NCBI RefSeq assembly: GCF_025399795.1
Contig: NZ_JAODTZ010000042.1
Span: 1 to 64,000 of the forward strand
Direction of reading: 5' to 3'
Source of the DNA: Streptomyces rhizosphaerihabitans
GTDB lineage: Bacteria > Actinomycetota > Actinomycetes > Streptomycetales > Streptomycetaceae
Length of the DNA stretch: 64,000 nt
The notes beneath the pieces were generated by a model, which made no database searches, had not been told where the DNA came from, and saw only the letters and a list, made by a program, of their open reading frames with translations. Both the position numbers and the translations under genes were made by a program. This document shows, one piece after another, positions 19,283 to 27,866 of the stretch (the first letter of the stretch is position 1; each line of letters begins with the position of its first letter).

Positions 19283-20086
19283 GTGGTCCTTACTGATCGC
19301 CATGTGGCATGGAGTCCTGTCGCGCCCGTGCCCGCCACCGGCGGCCCTCGCTGGACGGCGCTCCGGGACCGCCCCTACCTGCTGCTCACCGTGCTGGACG
19401 GCGTCATGGCCATCCAGTTCAAGGTGCTCACCGTGGCCATCCCGCCCTGGCTGGCCGGTGCCGCCGCCACCCCTCGCCGGCTCATCTCGGCCACCATGAT
19501 CACGGGCACCGCCATGGTCGTCGTGCTCCAGGTGCGGGTCAGTCGTGGCGTCGGTTCGCCCGTGGCCGGCGGACATGCCTATCGCCGGGCAGGGACGGCC
19601 TTTCTTGTCCCGTGCTCGGTGGTGCCGCTGTCCGCGGGGGTACCTGCGTGGGCCGCCGCGGTCCTTCTCATCACCGCGGTCGTGATCCATGCGGTCGGTG
19701 TGCTGTGGCACTCCGCCGCGGGCTTCGAGATGTCCTTCACGCTCGCCCCGCCGCATGCCACAGGCCAGTACCTCGGCGTGTTCGGCCTGGGCGCCGGACT
19801 GGCCGAGGCCATCGGGCCAGGTCTCCTCACCACGCTGTGTGTCACCTGGGGCCGCCCCGGCCGGTACGTCCTCGGAGCACTGTTCGCGCTCACGGGGATG
19901 GCGGCACCCTTCGCGGTCCGCTGGGCGGAAGACCATCCGTACGGGCGGCAACCACGCCTCACCACCCCGGAAACACCGAAGACGAACCGGCAGTACGGAA
20001 CTGCGGCCGACATCACCGGGAGCACTCTGCATCAACAGTTGGAGCTGTCGGGACGGCGCCGCTCGCAGCCTGGCGGCGAGGCCTGA
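19283..20086 (+). pseudogene. MFS transporter, C-terminal half only
   Basis: The 267-residue frame begins with WTALRDRPYLLLTVLDGVMAIQ, which in full MFS proteins lies in the cytoplasmic loop and helix 7. It continues through about six membrane segments (LLITAVVIHAVGVLWHSAAGF, GQYLGVFGLGAGLAEAIGPGL). The first six helices and their signature motifs are absent, and an AT-rich promoter-like stretch lies just upstream instead. The C-terminal 60 residues also look unlike a transporter end. It is most likely a decayed gene rather than a working half-transporter. Confidence 0.65.
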
Positions 20087-20429
20087 GTACTGCATGATCG
20101 CCTTCTTGATCCCGTTTGATGCCACCTTGGCGGGCGGTTTGTGACGGTGAGCCATGGACGGCCCGTTCGTCGACGCCGGTCGGCGACCCGGCATGTGCGG
20201 GGCGGCGGAGTCGTCATGGCACGCATGTGGCGGCAGTACCGGTCCACCTGACGACCCTTGCTCTCTGGTGAGAGGCGCTCTCGCCGTGTAACGTCGCTGG
20301 CAGATGTCGTGGTTCGCAGTACCTGCCCGCGCCGTGGTGCGGGCGTTTTGCTGTGCAGTGCCCGAGGACCAGGACGACTACCTCCGGGTCCGCGCGGTGC
20401 GGATCCGTCATCGAGTGAGAGGCACTGGC
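20087..20429. other. Non-coding region and 5' leader of the cold-shock gene
   Basis: I see no gene here. At 20325-20344 a GCCCGC/GCGGGC stem is followed by GTTTTG at 20345-20350, which looks like a small intrinsic terminator about 80 nt before the cold-shock start. In a cold-shock mRNA leader it could act as an attenuator or thermosensitive structure; that is inference. A short minus-strand frame at 20019-20152 (MAHRHKPPAKVASNGIKKAI...) was not recognised. Confidence 0.4.
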
Positions 20430-20633
20430 ATGGCCAGCGGAACTGTCAAGTGGTTCAACGCCGAAAAGGGCTTCGGTTTCATCGCGCAGGACGGCGGCGG
20501 CCCCGACGTCTTCGCGCACTACTCCAACATCAACGCGAGTGGCTTCCGTGAGCTCCAGGAAGGCCAGGCGGTGACCTTCGACATCACCCAGGGTCAGAAG
20601 GGCCCCCAGGCGGAGAACATCACCCCCGCCTGA
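20430..20633 (+). CDS. Cold-shock domain protein (CspA family)
   Basis: The product has 67 residues, the usual length. It carries RNP1 KGFGFI at residues 13-18 and RNP2 VFAH at 27-30 of the five-stranded OB fold that binds single-stranded RNA and DNA. It should act as an RNA chaperone. Streptomyces genomes hold several near-identical copies. A GAGAGG ribosome site lies before the ATG at 20430. A leader with a possible attenuator hairpin precedes it, and a 14-bp stem-loop terminator follows. Confidence 0.95.
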   Translation: MASGTVKWFNAEKGFGFIAQDGGGPDVFAHYSNINASGFRELQEGQAVTFDITQGQKGPQAENITPA

Positions 20634-20649
20634 CCTTTGCGTCACGCCG

Positions 20650-20689
20650 GCACGGTGCCTCAAGGAACACCCACGTTGAGGCACCGTGC
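20650..20689 (+). terminator. Terminator after the cold-shock gene
   Basis: A perfect 14-bp stem (20650-20663 with 20676-20689) encloses a 12-nt loop, 17 bp after the cold-shock stop codon. Confidence 0.85.
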
Positions 20690-21737
20690 ATTGCGGCGGA
20701 TCAGAGGGCTCCGCCGCTTCCCCTGGAGGGTGGCCGGGGCACGTAACGACGCAGCGGCAGCGTGCCACTCGCCCGCGAAACGGGTACGCACCTCCTTTCC
20801 GGCGCCACCGGTGCCGAGGCTCCGACGACCCGAGTGCGGCCGTCATGCTCGTCCACGCCCCCCCGCTCACGCAGGGCCATGGTGAGGTGTGCGAACTCCT
20901 GTGGTCTTCAGCCGTCAGCGACTCGCAGCCGCCCGCACTTCCCAGTCGTGGTGACGGCCGGCAGATGTCGCTCCCGGTGATGCCGAGTACCCCCACATCG
21001 ATTCCTTGGCCTGCGGCCGTGTTGATGATGTGTGTGATTCCTGACGCCGCGCGGAAGCGGGCCCCGGGCTCGTCGGCTCAGCAGCCCTTCAGCAGTCCTT
21101 CAGCGGCGGTTCGGGTGCGACGCGTACGCCGTCGTGGGCCGAAGGCCGCAGGCGCCGCCGACCAGGCGGGCACCGATCACCCGTCCGGCCCGTGCGGCCT
21201 CCTGGATCGGGACGGCGACTGAGGCACCCTGGCCGAGTGGGCCCCGCGTTGCTTCCCGGTGTCCGGCCGCACCATCACCGGCTGACGGACTGCCGGGAAC
21301 GCGACGGCGAGACGCCGTCCATCGGACCGGGATCCTGTCGCGGTGACAAGACCGCGGGGTTATGGACCCCGCAGGCCTCGGCATGCCGTCGGATCGGAGC
21401 GGAGGGGTGTTACTCACTTTCGGGTGACGGCCGGGGGCGGTGCGACGATGTGCTGGATGCCCGTAAATGGCCTAGATCCTGTAGGAGTACGGGAGTTGGC
21501 GATGACAGGGCATCACTCTTCGGCTTTCAGTACTTAAAGGACTGATACAGGTATCTGTAACCGACATGTTCGCAATTGGTAACAGGGGTCGGGTGTTGCC
21601 CGTCCCGGGCGGGGATGTGGAGCAACTTATGAGTCCTCGGCCACCGGGCCGGGACTCGCACAGGGTCGCACCGTGCAGTTCCCCGCAGTGGGGTGCTCGT
21701 ACGGGGTGTGCCGGCTCTCGAACCTTGAGGAGCATTC
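20690..21737. other. Gene-poor kilobase without a recognisable gene
   Basis: No reading frame here has convincing protein character or a ribosome site. The sequence turns notably AT-richer from about 21450 to 21600 (GTACTTAAAGGACTGATACA), probably the promoter region of the lamin-tail gene. Within it TACAG-GTAT-CTGTA at 21546-21559 is a short inverted repeat that could bind a regulator. Confidence 0.4.
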
Positions 21738-22325
21738 ATGTCCGTTTCCACGTCTGTCACGGCCCGCCGTATGGTGGCCGCGGCCCTCGCCGCCGGCGCG
21801 ATGATCGGCTCGACCGCCGTCTCCGCCTCCGCCGCGGAGCCGCGCTTCGAGCGCACTCACGTCGCCATCAGCAGGGTCCAGGCCGACGCGCCGGGCTTCA
21901 ATGACCGCTCCAGCCGTTCCCTGAACGCGGAGTGGGTGGAAATCACCAACACCGCTCGCCGTGGCGTGAACCTGAACGGTTGGACGCTGTCGGACAAGGA
22001 CGGCAACCGCTACACCTTCCGGCACTACACCCTGGCCGGCCGTTCCACCGTCCGGATCCACACGGGCTACGGCCGCGACACCAGCCGTGACCTCTACCAG
22101 GACCGCCGCAACGAGGTGTGGGACAACCGCTCCGACGCCGCCACGCTGAAGAACGACCGCGGCCGCTTCGTCGACAGCGTCTCCTGGGGCCGGCACCACG
22201 ACCGTGACCACGGCCGTGACGACCACCGCGGGCACGGCGACCACCGCGGGCACGGCGACAACCACGGCCACGGCGACAACCACGGCCACGGCGACAACCA
22301 CGGCGGCGGTCACCACGGCCGCTGA
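21738..22325 (+). CDS. Secreted lamin-tail-domain protein with His/Asp/Gly-rich tail
   Basis: The product has 195 residues. A signal peptide spans about residues 1-33 (ARRMVAAALAAGAMIGSTAVSASAAE). Residues about 40-150 form a lamin tail domain (LNAEWVEITNTARRGVNLNG..SDKDGNRYTF..TVRIHTGYGRDT). The last 34 residues are a tandem repeat rich in His, Gly and Asp/Asn that could bind divalent metal. LTD modules in bacteria are usually extracellular and often accompany nucleases or surface enzymes; here the domain is alone. Exported by Sec; function unknown. Confidence 0.85.
   Translation: MSVSTSVTARRMVAAALAAGAMIGSTAVSASAAEPRFERTHVAISRVQADAPGFNDRSSRSLNAEWVEITNTARRGVNLNGWTLSDKDGNRYTFRHYTLAGRSTVRIHTGYGRDTSRDLYQDRRNEVWDNRSDAATLKNDRGRFVDSVSWGRHHDRDHGRDDHRGHGDHRGHGDNHGHGDNHGHGDNHGGGHHGR
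22221..22310 (+). repeat. Five tandem 18-bp units encoding the His-rich tail
   Basis: Five in-frame 18-bp units run from 22221 to 22310. Units 1 and 2 are identical (GACCACCGCGGGCACGGC), as are units 3 and 4 (GACAACCACGGCCACGGC); unit 5 is a variant. They encode D-H/N-H-R/G-G-H-G repeats at about residues 162-191. Slippage between such units could change tail length. Confidence 0.8.
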
Positions 22326-22439
22326 ACGGCCCTTGGGGGGCACACCCGTTCCGGGGCCGGACAATGAGGTGACCGGCTGAAGGCCGGGTGCTGCCGGACC
22401 CCGTGATCGCTAGGTCTGCTGGACGGTCTCGCCGAGGAG

Positions 22440-22463
22440 GACCCGCACCGGACGGTGCGGGTC
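22440..22463 (+). terminator. Stem-loop terminator downstream of the lamin-tail gene
   Basis: GACCCGCACC pairs perfectly with GGTGCGGGTC around a GGAC loop and is followed by TTCT. It lies 115 bp after the stop codon. Confidence 0.65.
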
Positions 22464-22551
22464 TTCTGCGTCCGGCGCACGCGGCCGTTCCGTCCGACGA
22501 CCCGCTCGGCCGGGGCGATCGCCGAAGGCTCCGCAGAGCGTTCGGGAGCGC

Positions 22552-22884
22552 GAGCGGCCCCGGAAGGACAAGGGGTACAAGACCCGGCTGGTCTACGGAG
22601 ACGACGCCCCGAACCGGCAGGTCTCACAACGGTCAAGTCGATCATCGCGGGTCAGCAGACACAGACCGTCTACAAGGACCTGCGTCAACTCGCCCAGATG
22701 GCAGTGGACATGGCCGACGACGTACTCAACGGCAGGAAGCCGAACGTCAACGACACCAGCACCTGTGACAACAGGTCCAAGGTCGTGCCCGCCTACCTGC
22801 TGCAGCCGACGGGCGTCGACAAGACCAACTACGAGAACGTGCTGGTGGAGGGCGGCCATTACACGGACGCCGAGCTCAAGCAGC
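22552..22884 (+). pseudogene. Sugar ABC-transporter substrate-binding protein with large internal deletion
   Basis: Two pieces of one ChvE/XylF-like sugar-binding protein are joined. Positions 22552-22626 encode KDKGYKTRLVYGDDAPNRQV, which in intact relatives lies near residue 60. From about 22620, in a different frame, comes TTVKSIIAGQQTQTVYKD, then LNGRKPNVNDT, KVVPAYLLQP and NYENVLVEGGHYTDAELK, which is the C-terminus. About 230 central residues and the signal peptide are gone and the frames do not match, so the gene is dead. The other transporter subunits are not nearby. Confidence 0.75.
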
Positions 22885-23153
22885 CGCCGCTCGACCCGTG
22901 CGCCACCCCCTCCCCATGGGCGTGCACAGCGCGTGGCTCTCCGGTCGTCGTCGGCAGGGTGCGTCCCCTCATGTCGGGAACCACCATCGGGACCCGCGGT
23001 CCGGCCTGACGCAGGAGACACGCCTGTCCGACGGACCGACGGGTCTCGACGCCGTGCGGGCGACGATCCGGGCGCCCGCCGGGAAGCCGGTCAAGCAGCT
23101 TCCGGGAGCGGCCGACGGGGGAGGGGAAGGCGCCCTCGCGCGGTCGGGCGAGC

Positions 23154-24032
23154 TCAGGGCGGCCCCGTCCCGATCCCGATGCCGCTGAGCAGCAGGGTCA
23201 CATCCACCGCTGCCACGACGATCGCCGTCGCGAACGCCAGCCGTTCCCAGCGGCGTCCCAGTACCGTCCCCGTCACCGCCACCAGCAAGACCACGGTCAG
23301 GGCTACCATTTCGCGCCTGCCGGGCGGGCCCGCGGGCCCCAGCGCCAGCAGCGCGGACGCGATCACCAGAGGCACCGGGAGCAGCAGCCGCGCGCGATCG
23401 GGCCCCAGTCGCTGCGGCCACCCTCGTACACCCGTCGCCAGATCCCCACGGATGTCCGGCAGGACATCGCCCAGATGCGCTCCGATCCCCAGGAGCGCCC
23501 CGGCGCCGACGACCCACCAGGCCGGCCACGGATGGCCCGGCAGCCCGAGCGCGACGAACGCCGGGAGCGCGGCGAACGCCAGCGCGTAAGGTGCCCAGGA
23601 CCAACGGGTGGCCTTGAGCAGCACGTTGTACACCCAACCCGCCCCGACCGCGGCCAGGTGAACTGCGCCGGCCCAAAGACCGCAGAACAGGGAGAGCGGC
23701 ACACACAGGGCCAGCGCGGCGTACGCGGCAGTCCAGACCTGTGTCACCGTGATCGCGCCGTCCACCACCGGCTTGCCATGGCGGCCCGCGGCCGTGTCCC
23801 GCCGCGCGTCGAACGCGTCGTTGCACCAGCCGACCGACAACTGCCCCGTCATGACGGCGGCGCCGACCAGGACACACCCCCCGGTCCCACGGCCGGCGAT
23901 CACGGCCAGCGCCGCCGCCAGCGAGGTGACGGCCACGACGGGCCCCAGGTGGCACGCTCTGCCCAGACCGCCCACCGGGCCGGTCCCATTTCCCGCGGTG
24001 TCACCGGTCGTCGAGTGCTCGGGAGTACCCAC
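23154..24032 (-). CDS. UbiA-family prenyltransferase of the type III PKS locus
   Basis: The product has 292 residues with eight or nine membrane helices. It has both Asp-rich motifs of the superfamily: NDAFDARRD at 71-79 and DVLPDIRGD at 189-197, which bind Mg and the prenyl diphosphate. These enzymes transfer prenyl groups to aromatic acceptors in the membrane. It begins with GTG at 24032 and diverges from the type III polyketide synthase 144 bp away. The natural reading is that it prenylates the phenolic product made by that synthase. Donor chain length and acceptor are unknown. Confidence 0.88.
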   Translation of the reverse strand: MGTPEHSTTGDTAGNGTGPVGGLGRACHLGPVVAVTSLAAALAVIAGRGTGGCVLVGAAVMTGQLSVGWCNDAFDARRDTAAGRHGKPVVDGAITVTQVWTAAYAALALCVPLSLFCGLWAGAVHLAAVGAGWVYNVLLKATRWSWAPYALAFAALPAFVALGLPGHPWPAWWVVGAGALLGIGAHLGDVLPDIRGDLATGVRGWPQRLGPDRARLLLPVPLVIASALLALGPAGPPGRREMVALTVVLLVAVTGTVLGRRWERLAFATAIVVAAVDVTLLLSGIGIGTGPP

Positions 24033-24175
24033 CCGGCGATCCTAGGAGGCTCCGTCCGCCGGCTCGGGCGCGCCACGGGACGAACCGCCGGACGGGCGAT
24101 CCCTGGTGGCGAAGTGCCGGTGCGGGGAAGGCCTGCAGAGCAGCCCAACCCAGTCGGTTTTCGGACGGGAGCCCT

Positions 24176-25234
24176 ATGACGCGGATCGCCGCCGTGCACG
24201 GTGCCCTCGCGCCGCACCATCACGTCCAGTCCGAGATCACGGACATGGTGGCCCGCACGTGTCTGCCCGAGGGCGCCGACCGCCGTGTCCTGGACCGGCT
24301 GCACCGCGGTGCGAAGGTCCGTACCCGCCACATGACGCTGCCACTCGGACAGTACGAGGTCCTGGACGGCTTCGGCGCCGCGAACGACGTCTTCATCACC
24401 GCCGCTACGGACATGGGGGCCAAGGCCGTCCGGGAAGCTCTGCGCCTGGCCGGTCTGTCCGCCACCGACGTGGACCTGCTGGTGTTCACCTCCGTCACGG
24501 GCATCGCGGCGCCCTCCATCGACGCCCGGCTCGCGGGCCGCCTGGGACTGCGGCCGGACGTCAGGAGGCTGCCGATGTTCGGCCTGGGCTGCGCCGGGGG
24601 TGCCGCGGGCCTGTCGCGGATGCACGACTATCTGCTGGGCCGGCCCGACCAGGTGGCGGTGCTGCTGTCGGTCGAGCTGTGCTCGCTCACGTTCCAGCGC
24701 GGTGACGCCTCCCTGGCCAACATGGTCGCCACCGGTCTGTTCGGCGACGGCGCCGCGGCGGTGGTCGCCTGTGGTTCGCGTCGTACGGGCGAAGCCGTCG
24801 GCCCCACGATCGTGGACACGCGCAGCCGGCTGTACCCCGAGAGCAGCGGCATCATGGGTTGGGAGATCAAGAGTTCGGGCTTCCAGGTCGTCCTGGACCC
24901 GGAGATCCCCGACGTGGTGCGCCGTCATCTCGCCGATGACGTCGAGGGGTTCCTGGGCGACCACGGTCTGAAGCCGAAGGACGTGAGCGCCTGGGTGTGC
25001 CACCCCGGAGGACCCAGGGTCCTGGAGGCCGTCGGTGAAGCCCTCGACCTGCCCGACGGGGCCCTCGATGTGACCTGGCGTCATCTGGCCGAAGTGGGCA
25101 ACCTCTCCTCGTCGTCCGTGCTTCATGTGCTGCGCGACACGCTGGCCACGCGCCGCCCGCCCACCGGGACGCCGGGTGTGCTTCTGGCGATGGGGCCCGG
25201 CTTCGCCTGCGAGATGGTGCTGCTGCGCTGGTAG
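24176..25234 (+). CDS. Type III polyketide synthase
   Basis: The product has 352 residues and belongs to the chalcone/stilbene-synthase family. The catalytic triad is visible: Cys139 in FGLGCAGGAAG, His276 in VCHPGGPRVLEAV and Asn309 in EVGNLSSSSVL. GPGFACEM near the C-terminus is also typical. It condenses a starter acyl-CoA with malonyl-type extenders to a pyrone or resorcinol-type ring. It leads a tight run with an ICMT-like methyltransferase and an FAD-dependent hydroxylase, as in alkylresorcinol/alkylquinone (srsABC-like) loci, and UbiA lies opposite. GACGGGAG precedes the ATG at 24176. Product unknown. Confidence 0.94.
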   Translation: MTRIAAVHGALAPHHHVQSEITDMVARTCLPEGADRRVLDRLHRGAKVRTRHMTLPLGQYEVLDGFGAANDVFITAATDMGAKAVREALRLAGLSATDVDLLVFTSVTGIAAPSIDARLAGRLGLRPDVRRLPMFGLGCAGGAAGLSRMHDYLLGRPDQVAVLLSVELCSLTFQRGDASLANMVATGLFGDGAAAVVACGSRRTGEAVGPTIVDTRSRLYPESSGIMGWEIKSSGFQVVLDPEIPDVVRRHLADDVEGFLGDHGLKPKDVSAWVCHPGGPRVLEAVGEALDLPDGALDVTWRHLAEVGNLSSSSVLHVLRDTLATRRPPTGTPGVLLAMGPGFACEMVLLRW

Positions 25235-25283
25235 GCCGCCCGGCCGCCCGGCCGCACGACACGGAACGGTGGGACACGGACAC

Positions 25284-25817
25284 ATGATCTGGTACGGACT
25301 GCTGGTGGCCGCCGTCGCCGCCGAACGGGTCGGCGAACTCGTCGTCGCCCGCCGCAACGAACGGTGGAGCCATGCCCGCGGCGCGATCGAGGCGGGCCGG
25401 GGCCACTACCCGGCGATGGTCGCCCTGCACACCGCCCTGCTGCTCGGCTGCCCGGTCGAGGCAGGGCTGGCCGACCGGCCCTTCCTCCCGGTTCTCGCCT
25501 GGCCGATGGTGGCCGTGCTGGCGGGCGCCCAGGCGTTGCGCTGGTGGTGCATCGCCACGCTGGGATCCCGCTGGAACACCCGGGTGATCGTCGTGCCCGG
25601 CCTGCCCCTGGTGGCCCGTGGCCCGTACCGGGTACTGCGGCACCCGAACTACGTGGCGGTCGTCGCGGAGGGCGTGGCGCTGCCGCTGGTGCACACCGCC
25701 TGGGTCACCGCTGCCCTCTTCACCCTGGCCAACGCGGCCGTTCTGACCGTGCGCATCCGGTGCGAGAACCGCCTACTGGCCGACATGACCGCCTCGCTGA
25801 CCTCTGCTCCGGCGTGA
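25284..25817 (+). CDS. Isoprenylcysteine carboxyl methyltransferase-like membrane methyltransferase
   Basis: The product has 177 residues and about five membrane segments. The C-terminal GPYRVLRHPNYVAVVAEGVALPL block is the ICMT/PEMT signature that binds S-adenosylmethionine, and CENRLL follows. Bacterial members beside type III polyketide synthases O-methylate lipidic phenols rather than prenylated proteins. I start at the ATG at 25284. Its stop overlaps the GTG of the next gene (GTGA), which shows tight coupling. Acceptor inferred from context. Confidence 0.87.
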   Translation: MIWYGLLVAAVAAERVGELVVARRNERWSHARGAIEAGRGHYPAMVALHTALLLGCPVEAGLADRPFLPVLAWPMVAVLAGAQALRWWCIATLGSRWNTRVIVVPGLPLVARGPYRVLRHPNYVAVVAEGVALPLVHTAWVTAALFTLANAAVLTVRIRCENRLLADMTASLTSAPA

Positions 25818-26827
25818 TCGACGTCCTGGTGGCCGGTGGTGGACCGGCCGGTCTGGCCGCCGCCATCCACAGCGCGCTGGCCGGCCTGGAGGCCGTGGTC
25901 GTCGAACCACGGACCGCGCCCGTGGACAAGGCCTGCGGAGAAGGCGTCATGCCCAGCGGCGTCGCCGCACTGCGGGCGCTGGGCGCCGAGGTCACCGGCA
26001 GGGAACTGCGCGGTATCCGCTACGTGGACGGCGCCGCCCGCGCCGAAGCGCTCTTCCGCGGCCACAGAGGGCTCGGAATCCGCCGAACGGCGTTGCACAG
26101 TGCCCTGCACCAACGCGCTCTCCGCCTCGGCGTGCGGATCGTGCCCGGCAAGGTGGGGGAGGTGCGCCAGAGCACGGACGGCGTCACCGCCGCGGGATTC
26201 ACGGCACGCTGGCTGATCGCCGCAGACGGTCTGCACTCCGGCGTCCGCCGCGGCCTGGGGCTGGAACTGCCCGGCGGCGCACACCGGCGCTACGGACTGC
26301 GCCGGCACTACCGTGTCGAGCCCTGGACGGACTTCGTGGAGGTTCACTGGTCAGGGCACGGCGAGGCCTATGTGACACCGGTCGCCGACGACCTGGTGGG
26401 GGTCGCGGTCCTCAGCCGGGTGCGTCGCGGCTACGACGAGCACCTGGGCGAGTTCCCGGCTCTCACCGCGTCGCTGCGCGGGACCGCCGCGACGGAGGTG
26501 CGGGGTGCCGGGCCGCTGCTGCAACGGGTGCGGCGCCGGGTCGCCGGACGCGTCCTGCTCGTCGGTGACGCTGCGGGCTACGTGGATGCCCTCACGGGAG
26601 AGGGCATCGCGCTCGGGCTCGCGACGGCCGGAGCCGCGGTCCGCTGCCTCGTGGCGGGGCGCGTGGAGGAGTACGAGCGCGCGTGGGCGTTGCTGACACG
26701 CCGTCACCGACTGCTGACCGGAGCTCTGCTGACCGCGAGCCGCCGCCCCGGCACCGCCCGCCTGATCGTCCCCCTGGCGTCCCGGATGCCCCCGGTGTTC
26801 ACCGCGGCCGTCCACGCGCTGCAGTAG
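25814..26827 (+). CDS. FAD-dependent monooxygenase of the type III PKS locus
   Basis: The product has 337 residues. The FAD-binding fold starts the protein (VLVAGGGPAGLAAAIHSALAG), followed by the CGEGVMPSG segment, the DG motif in LIAADGLHSGVRR near residue 137, and the GD motif in RVLLVGDAAGYVDALTGEGI near residue 255. This is the group A aromatic hydroxylase / geranylgeranyl-reductase-like fold. It starts at GTG 25814, overlapping the methyltransferase stop. In related loci such an enzyme hydroxylates the resorcinol ring and leads to quinones; that is the likely role. Confidence 0.88.
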   Translation: MIDVLVAGGGPAGLAAAIHSALAGLEAVVVEPRTAPVDKACGEGVMPSGVAALRALGAEVTGRELRGIRYVDGAARAEALFRGHRGLGIRRTALHSALHQRALRLGVRIVPGKVGEVRQSTDGVTAAGFTARWLIAADGLHSGVRRGLGLELPGGAHRRYGLRRHYRVEPWTDFVEVHWSGHGEAYVTPVADDLVGVAVLSRVRRGYDEHLGEFPALTASLRGTAATEVRGAGPLLQRVRRRVAGRVLLVGDAAGYVDALTGEGIALGLATAGAAVRCLVAGRVEEYERAWALLTRRHRLLTGALLTASRRPGTARLIVPLASRMPPVFTAAVHALQ

Positions 26828-27045
26828 CACGTACGGCAGAGCGATCTCGCGTCCTGTTCAGGTGAACCGGGTTCGGCTTCCTGTCCTCGCGTGTGTCACC
26901 GCACTGTGCAGGTGTGCAGGTTCGTCATGCTTGCGATCCGGAGGTTCCGGAAGCCGGTCGATACGGGGGACGGCGGACGCGGACGAACCGGGTGGTGCGG
27001 GAGCCGGGGCGCCAGGCACCCAGGGCCGAGGAAGGACAGAGCGCG

Positions 27046-27115
27046 GTGAAGTCGATTCTGCAGGAGTTCCTGTCGCTCGACGGCGTGGCGCAGGGCGCGG
27101 CCCAGGTGTACGAGC
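27046..27115 (+). pseudogene. N-terminal remnant of a dihydrofolate-reductase/RibD-family protein
   Basis: A GTG at 27046 behind GAGGAAGGA begins VKSILQEFLSLDGVAQG, the typical first strand and loop of RibD_C/dihydrofolate-reductase-like proteins (family pattern: (I/V)xQEF(L/V)(S/T)LDG). The match fades after about 23 residues, and the frame then runs 50 meaningless residues to a stop at 27267. It appears to be a broken gene start, and the match is short. Confidence 0.4.
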
Positions 27116-27351
27116 CGACAGGACCGCCTCGGTACGGGACCTGTGAGGCCGGCGCGCCCTCCTGGGAAGGGGCTCTCCGGTTCTTTCGTCCGGTCTCGTT
27201 CCGACTCGGTCTCTCGGGCGTTCGGCACCGGTGGGGGACGTCGCTCATGAACCAGCGGGTGGCGTGAGATGTCCGCGGCGGCCACAGCGGCCAGGCGGCC
27301 GTCACCACCGCGGACCCGTGCGGTTGCGGGACGCGTGCGGGCGTCGTGGAA

Positions 27352-27441
27352 TCAGCGGTTGCGGATGGCGCTGGTGGTGAAGAATCCGGTTGCCGCGGCG
27401 GCGACGAGAGCACAGACAGACAACAACATGGTTCGACGCAT
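27352..27441 (-). CDS. Small single-pass membrane protein (29 aa)
   Basis: A GGAGAGG ribosome site lies 6 bp before an ATG at 27441. The 29-residue product MRRTMLLSVCALVAAAATGF continues to an FTTSAIRNR end: a positively charged start, one hydrophobic helix and a basic tail. The strong ribosome site and clean membrane profile support a real gene. It has no recognised family. It could sit in the membrane or be an exported peptide. Confidence 0.5.
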   Translation of the reverse strand: MRRTMLLSVCALVAAAATGFFTTSAIRNR

Positions 27442-27596
27442 GGGACGTCCTCTCCGAATGATCGTGGGCAGGTACGTTGCACAACGCCGGTCATGCCTTC
27501 GGGGGCTCGCCGCTGTCCCATACGCCACCCGCATGGACGCGCATGCCTGGCGCCGGGCGCGGACGGAGGGGTGCGGAAGAGGCACTCCCCGCGAGT

Positions 27597-27612
27597 GGTA
27601 ACGGCTGTTACC
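27597..27612. promoter_or_regulatory. Palindromic operator of the toxin-antitoxin operon
   Basis: GGTAAC-GGCT-GTTACC is a perfect inverted repeat that ends 8 bp before the antitoxin start codon. Ribbon-helix-helix antitoxins usually bind such sites to repress their own operon. It also covers the place where a ribosome site would sit. Confidence 0.65.
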
Positions 27613-27620
27613 ATGCCGAT

Positions 27621-27866
27621 ATGGCGAGGACACAGGTAGGCGCACGGATCGACGAAGACGTCCTGGAGCTTGCGAAGGCCAGGGCCAAGGACCGCGGGCA
27701 GAGTGTCGGGGAATATTTGTCCCAGCTGGTCCTGGAGGACGCCGACGGCTTGCGCGCCCGAGGCCTGGACGCCGCCCGACGCTTTCTTGACGAGCACCAG
27801 GACGTCTTCGACGAGGTCGAGGCCGAAGACGTACGGCAGACCGCCAAGCGGGCGCACGCGGCGTAA
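27621..27866 (+). CDS. Ribbon-helix-helix antitoxin
   Basis: The product has 81 residues. The N-terminus MARTQVGARIDEDVLELAKA is an RHH DNA-binding arm (strand VGARIDEDV, then two helices with the RGQSVGEYLSQLV turn). The acidic C-terminal half would wrap the toxin. Its stop overlaps the toxin start by one base (TAATG), so the two are made together. A perfect palindrome just upstream suggests self-repression. Confidence 0.8.
   Translation: MARTQVGARIDEDVLELAKARAKDRGQSVGEYLSQLVLEDADGLRARGLDAARRFLDEHQDVFDEVEAEDVRQTAKRAHAA

Noticed and set aside
20019..20152. Short minus-strand frame starting MAHRHKPPAKVASNGIKKAI
   Set aside because: It looks protein-like at first but has no ribosome site and no recognised family, and it runs into the 3' end of the truncated MFS gene. 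Not supported enough to call.
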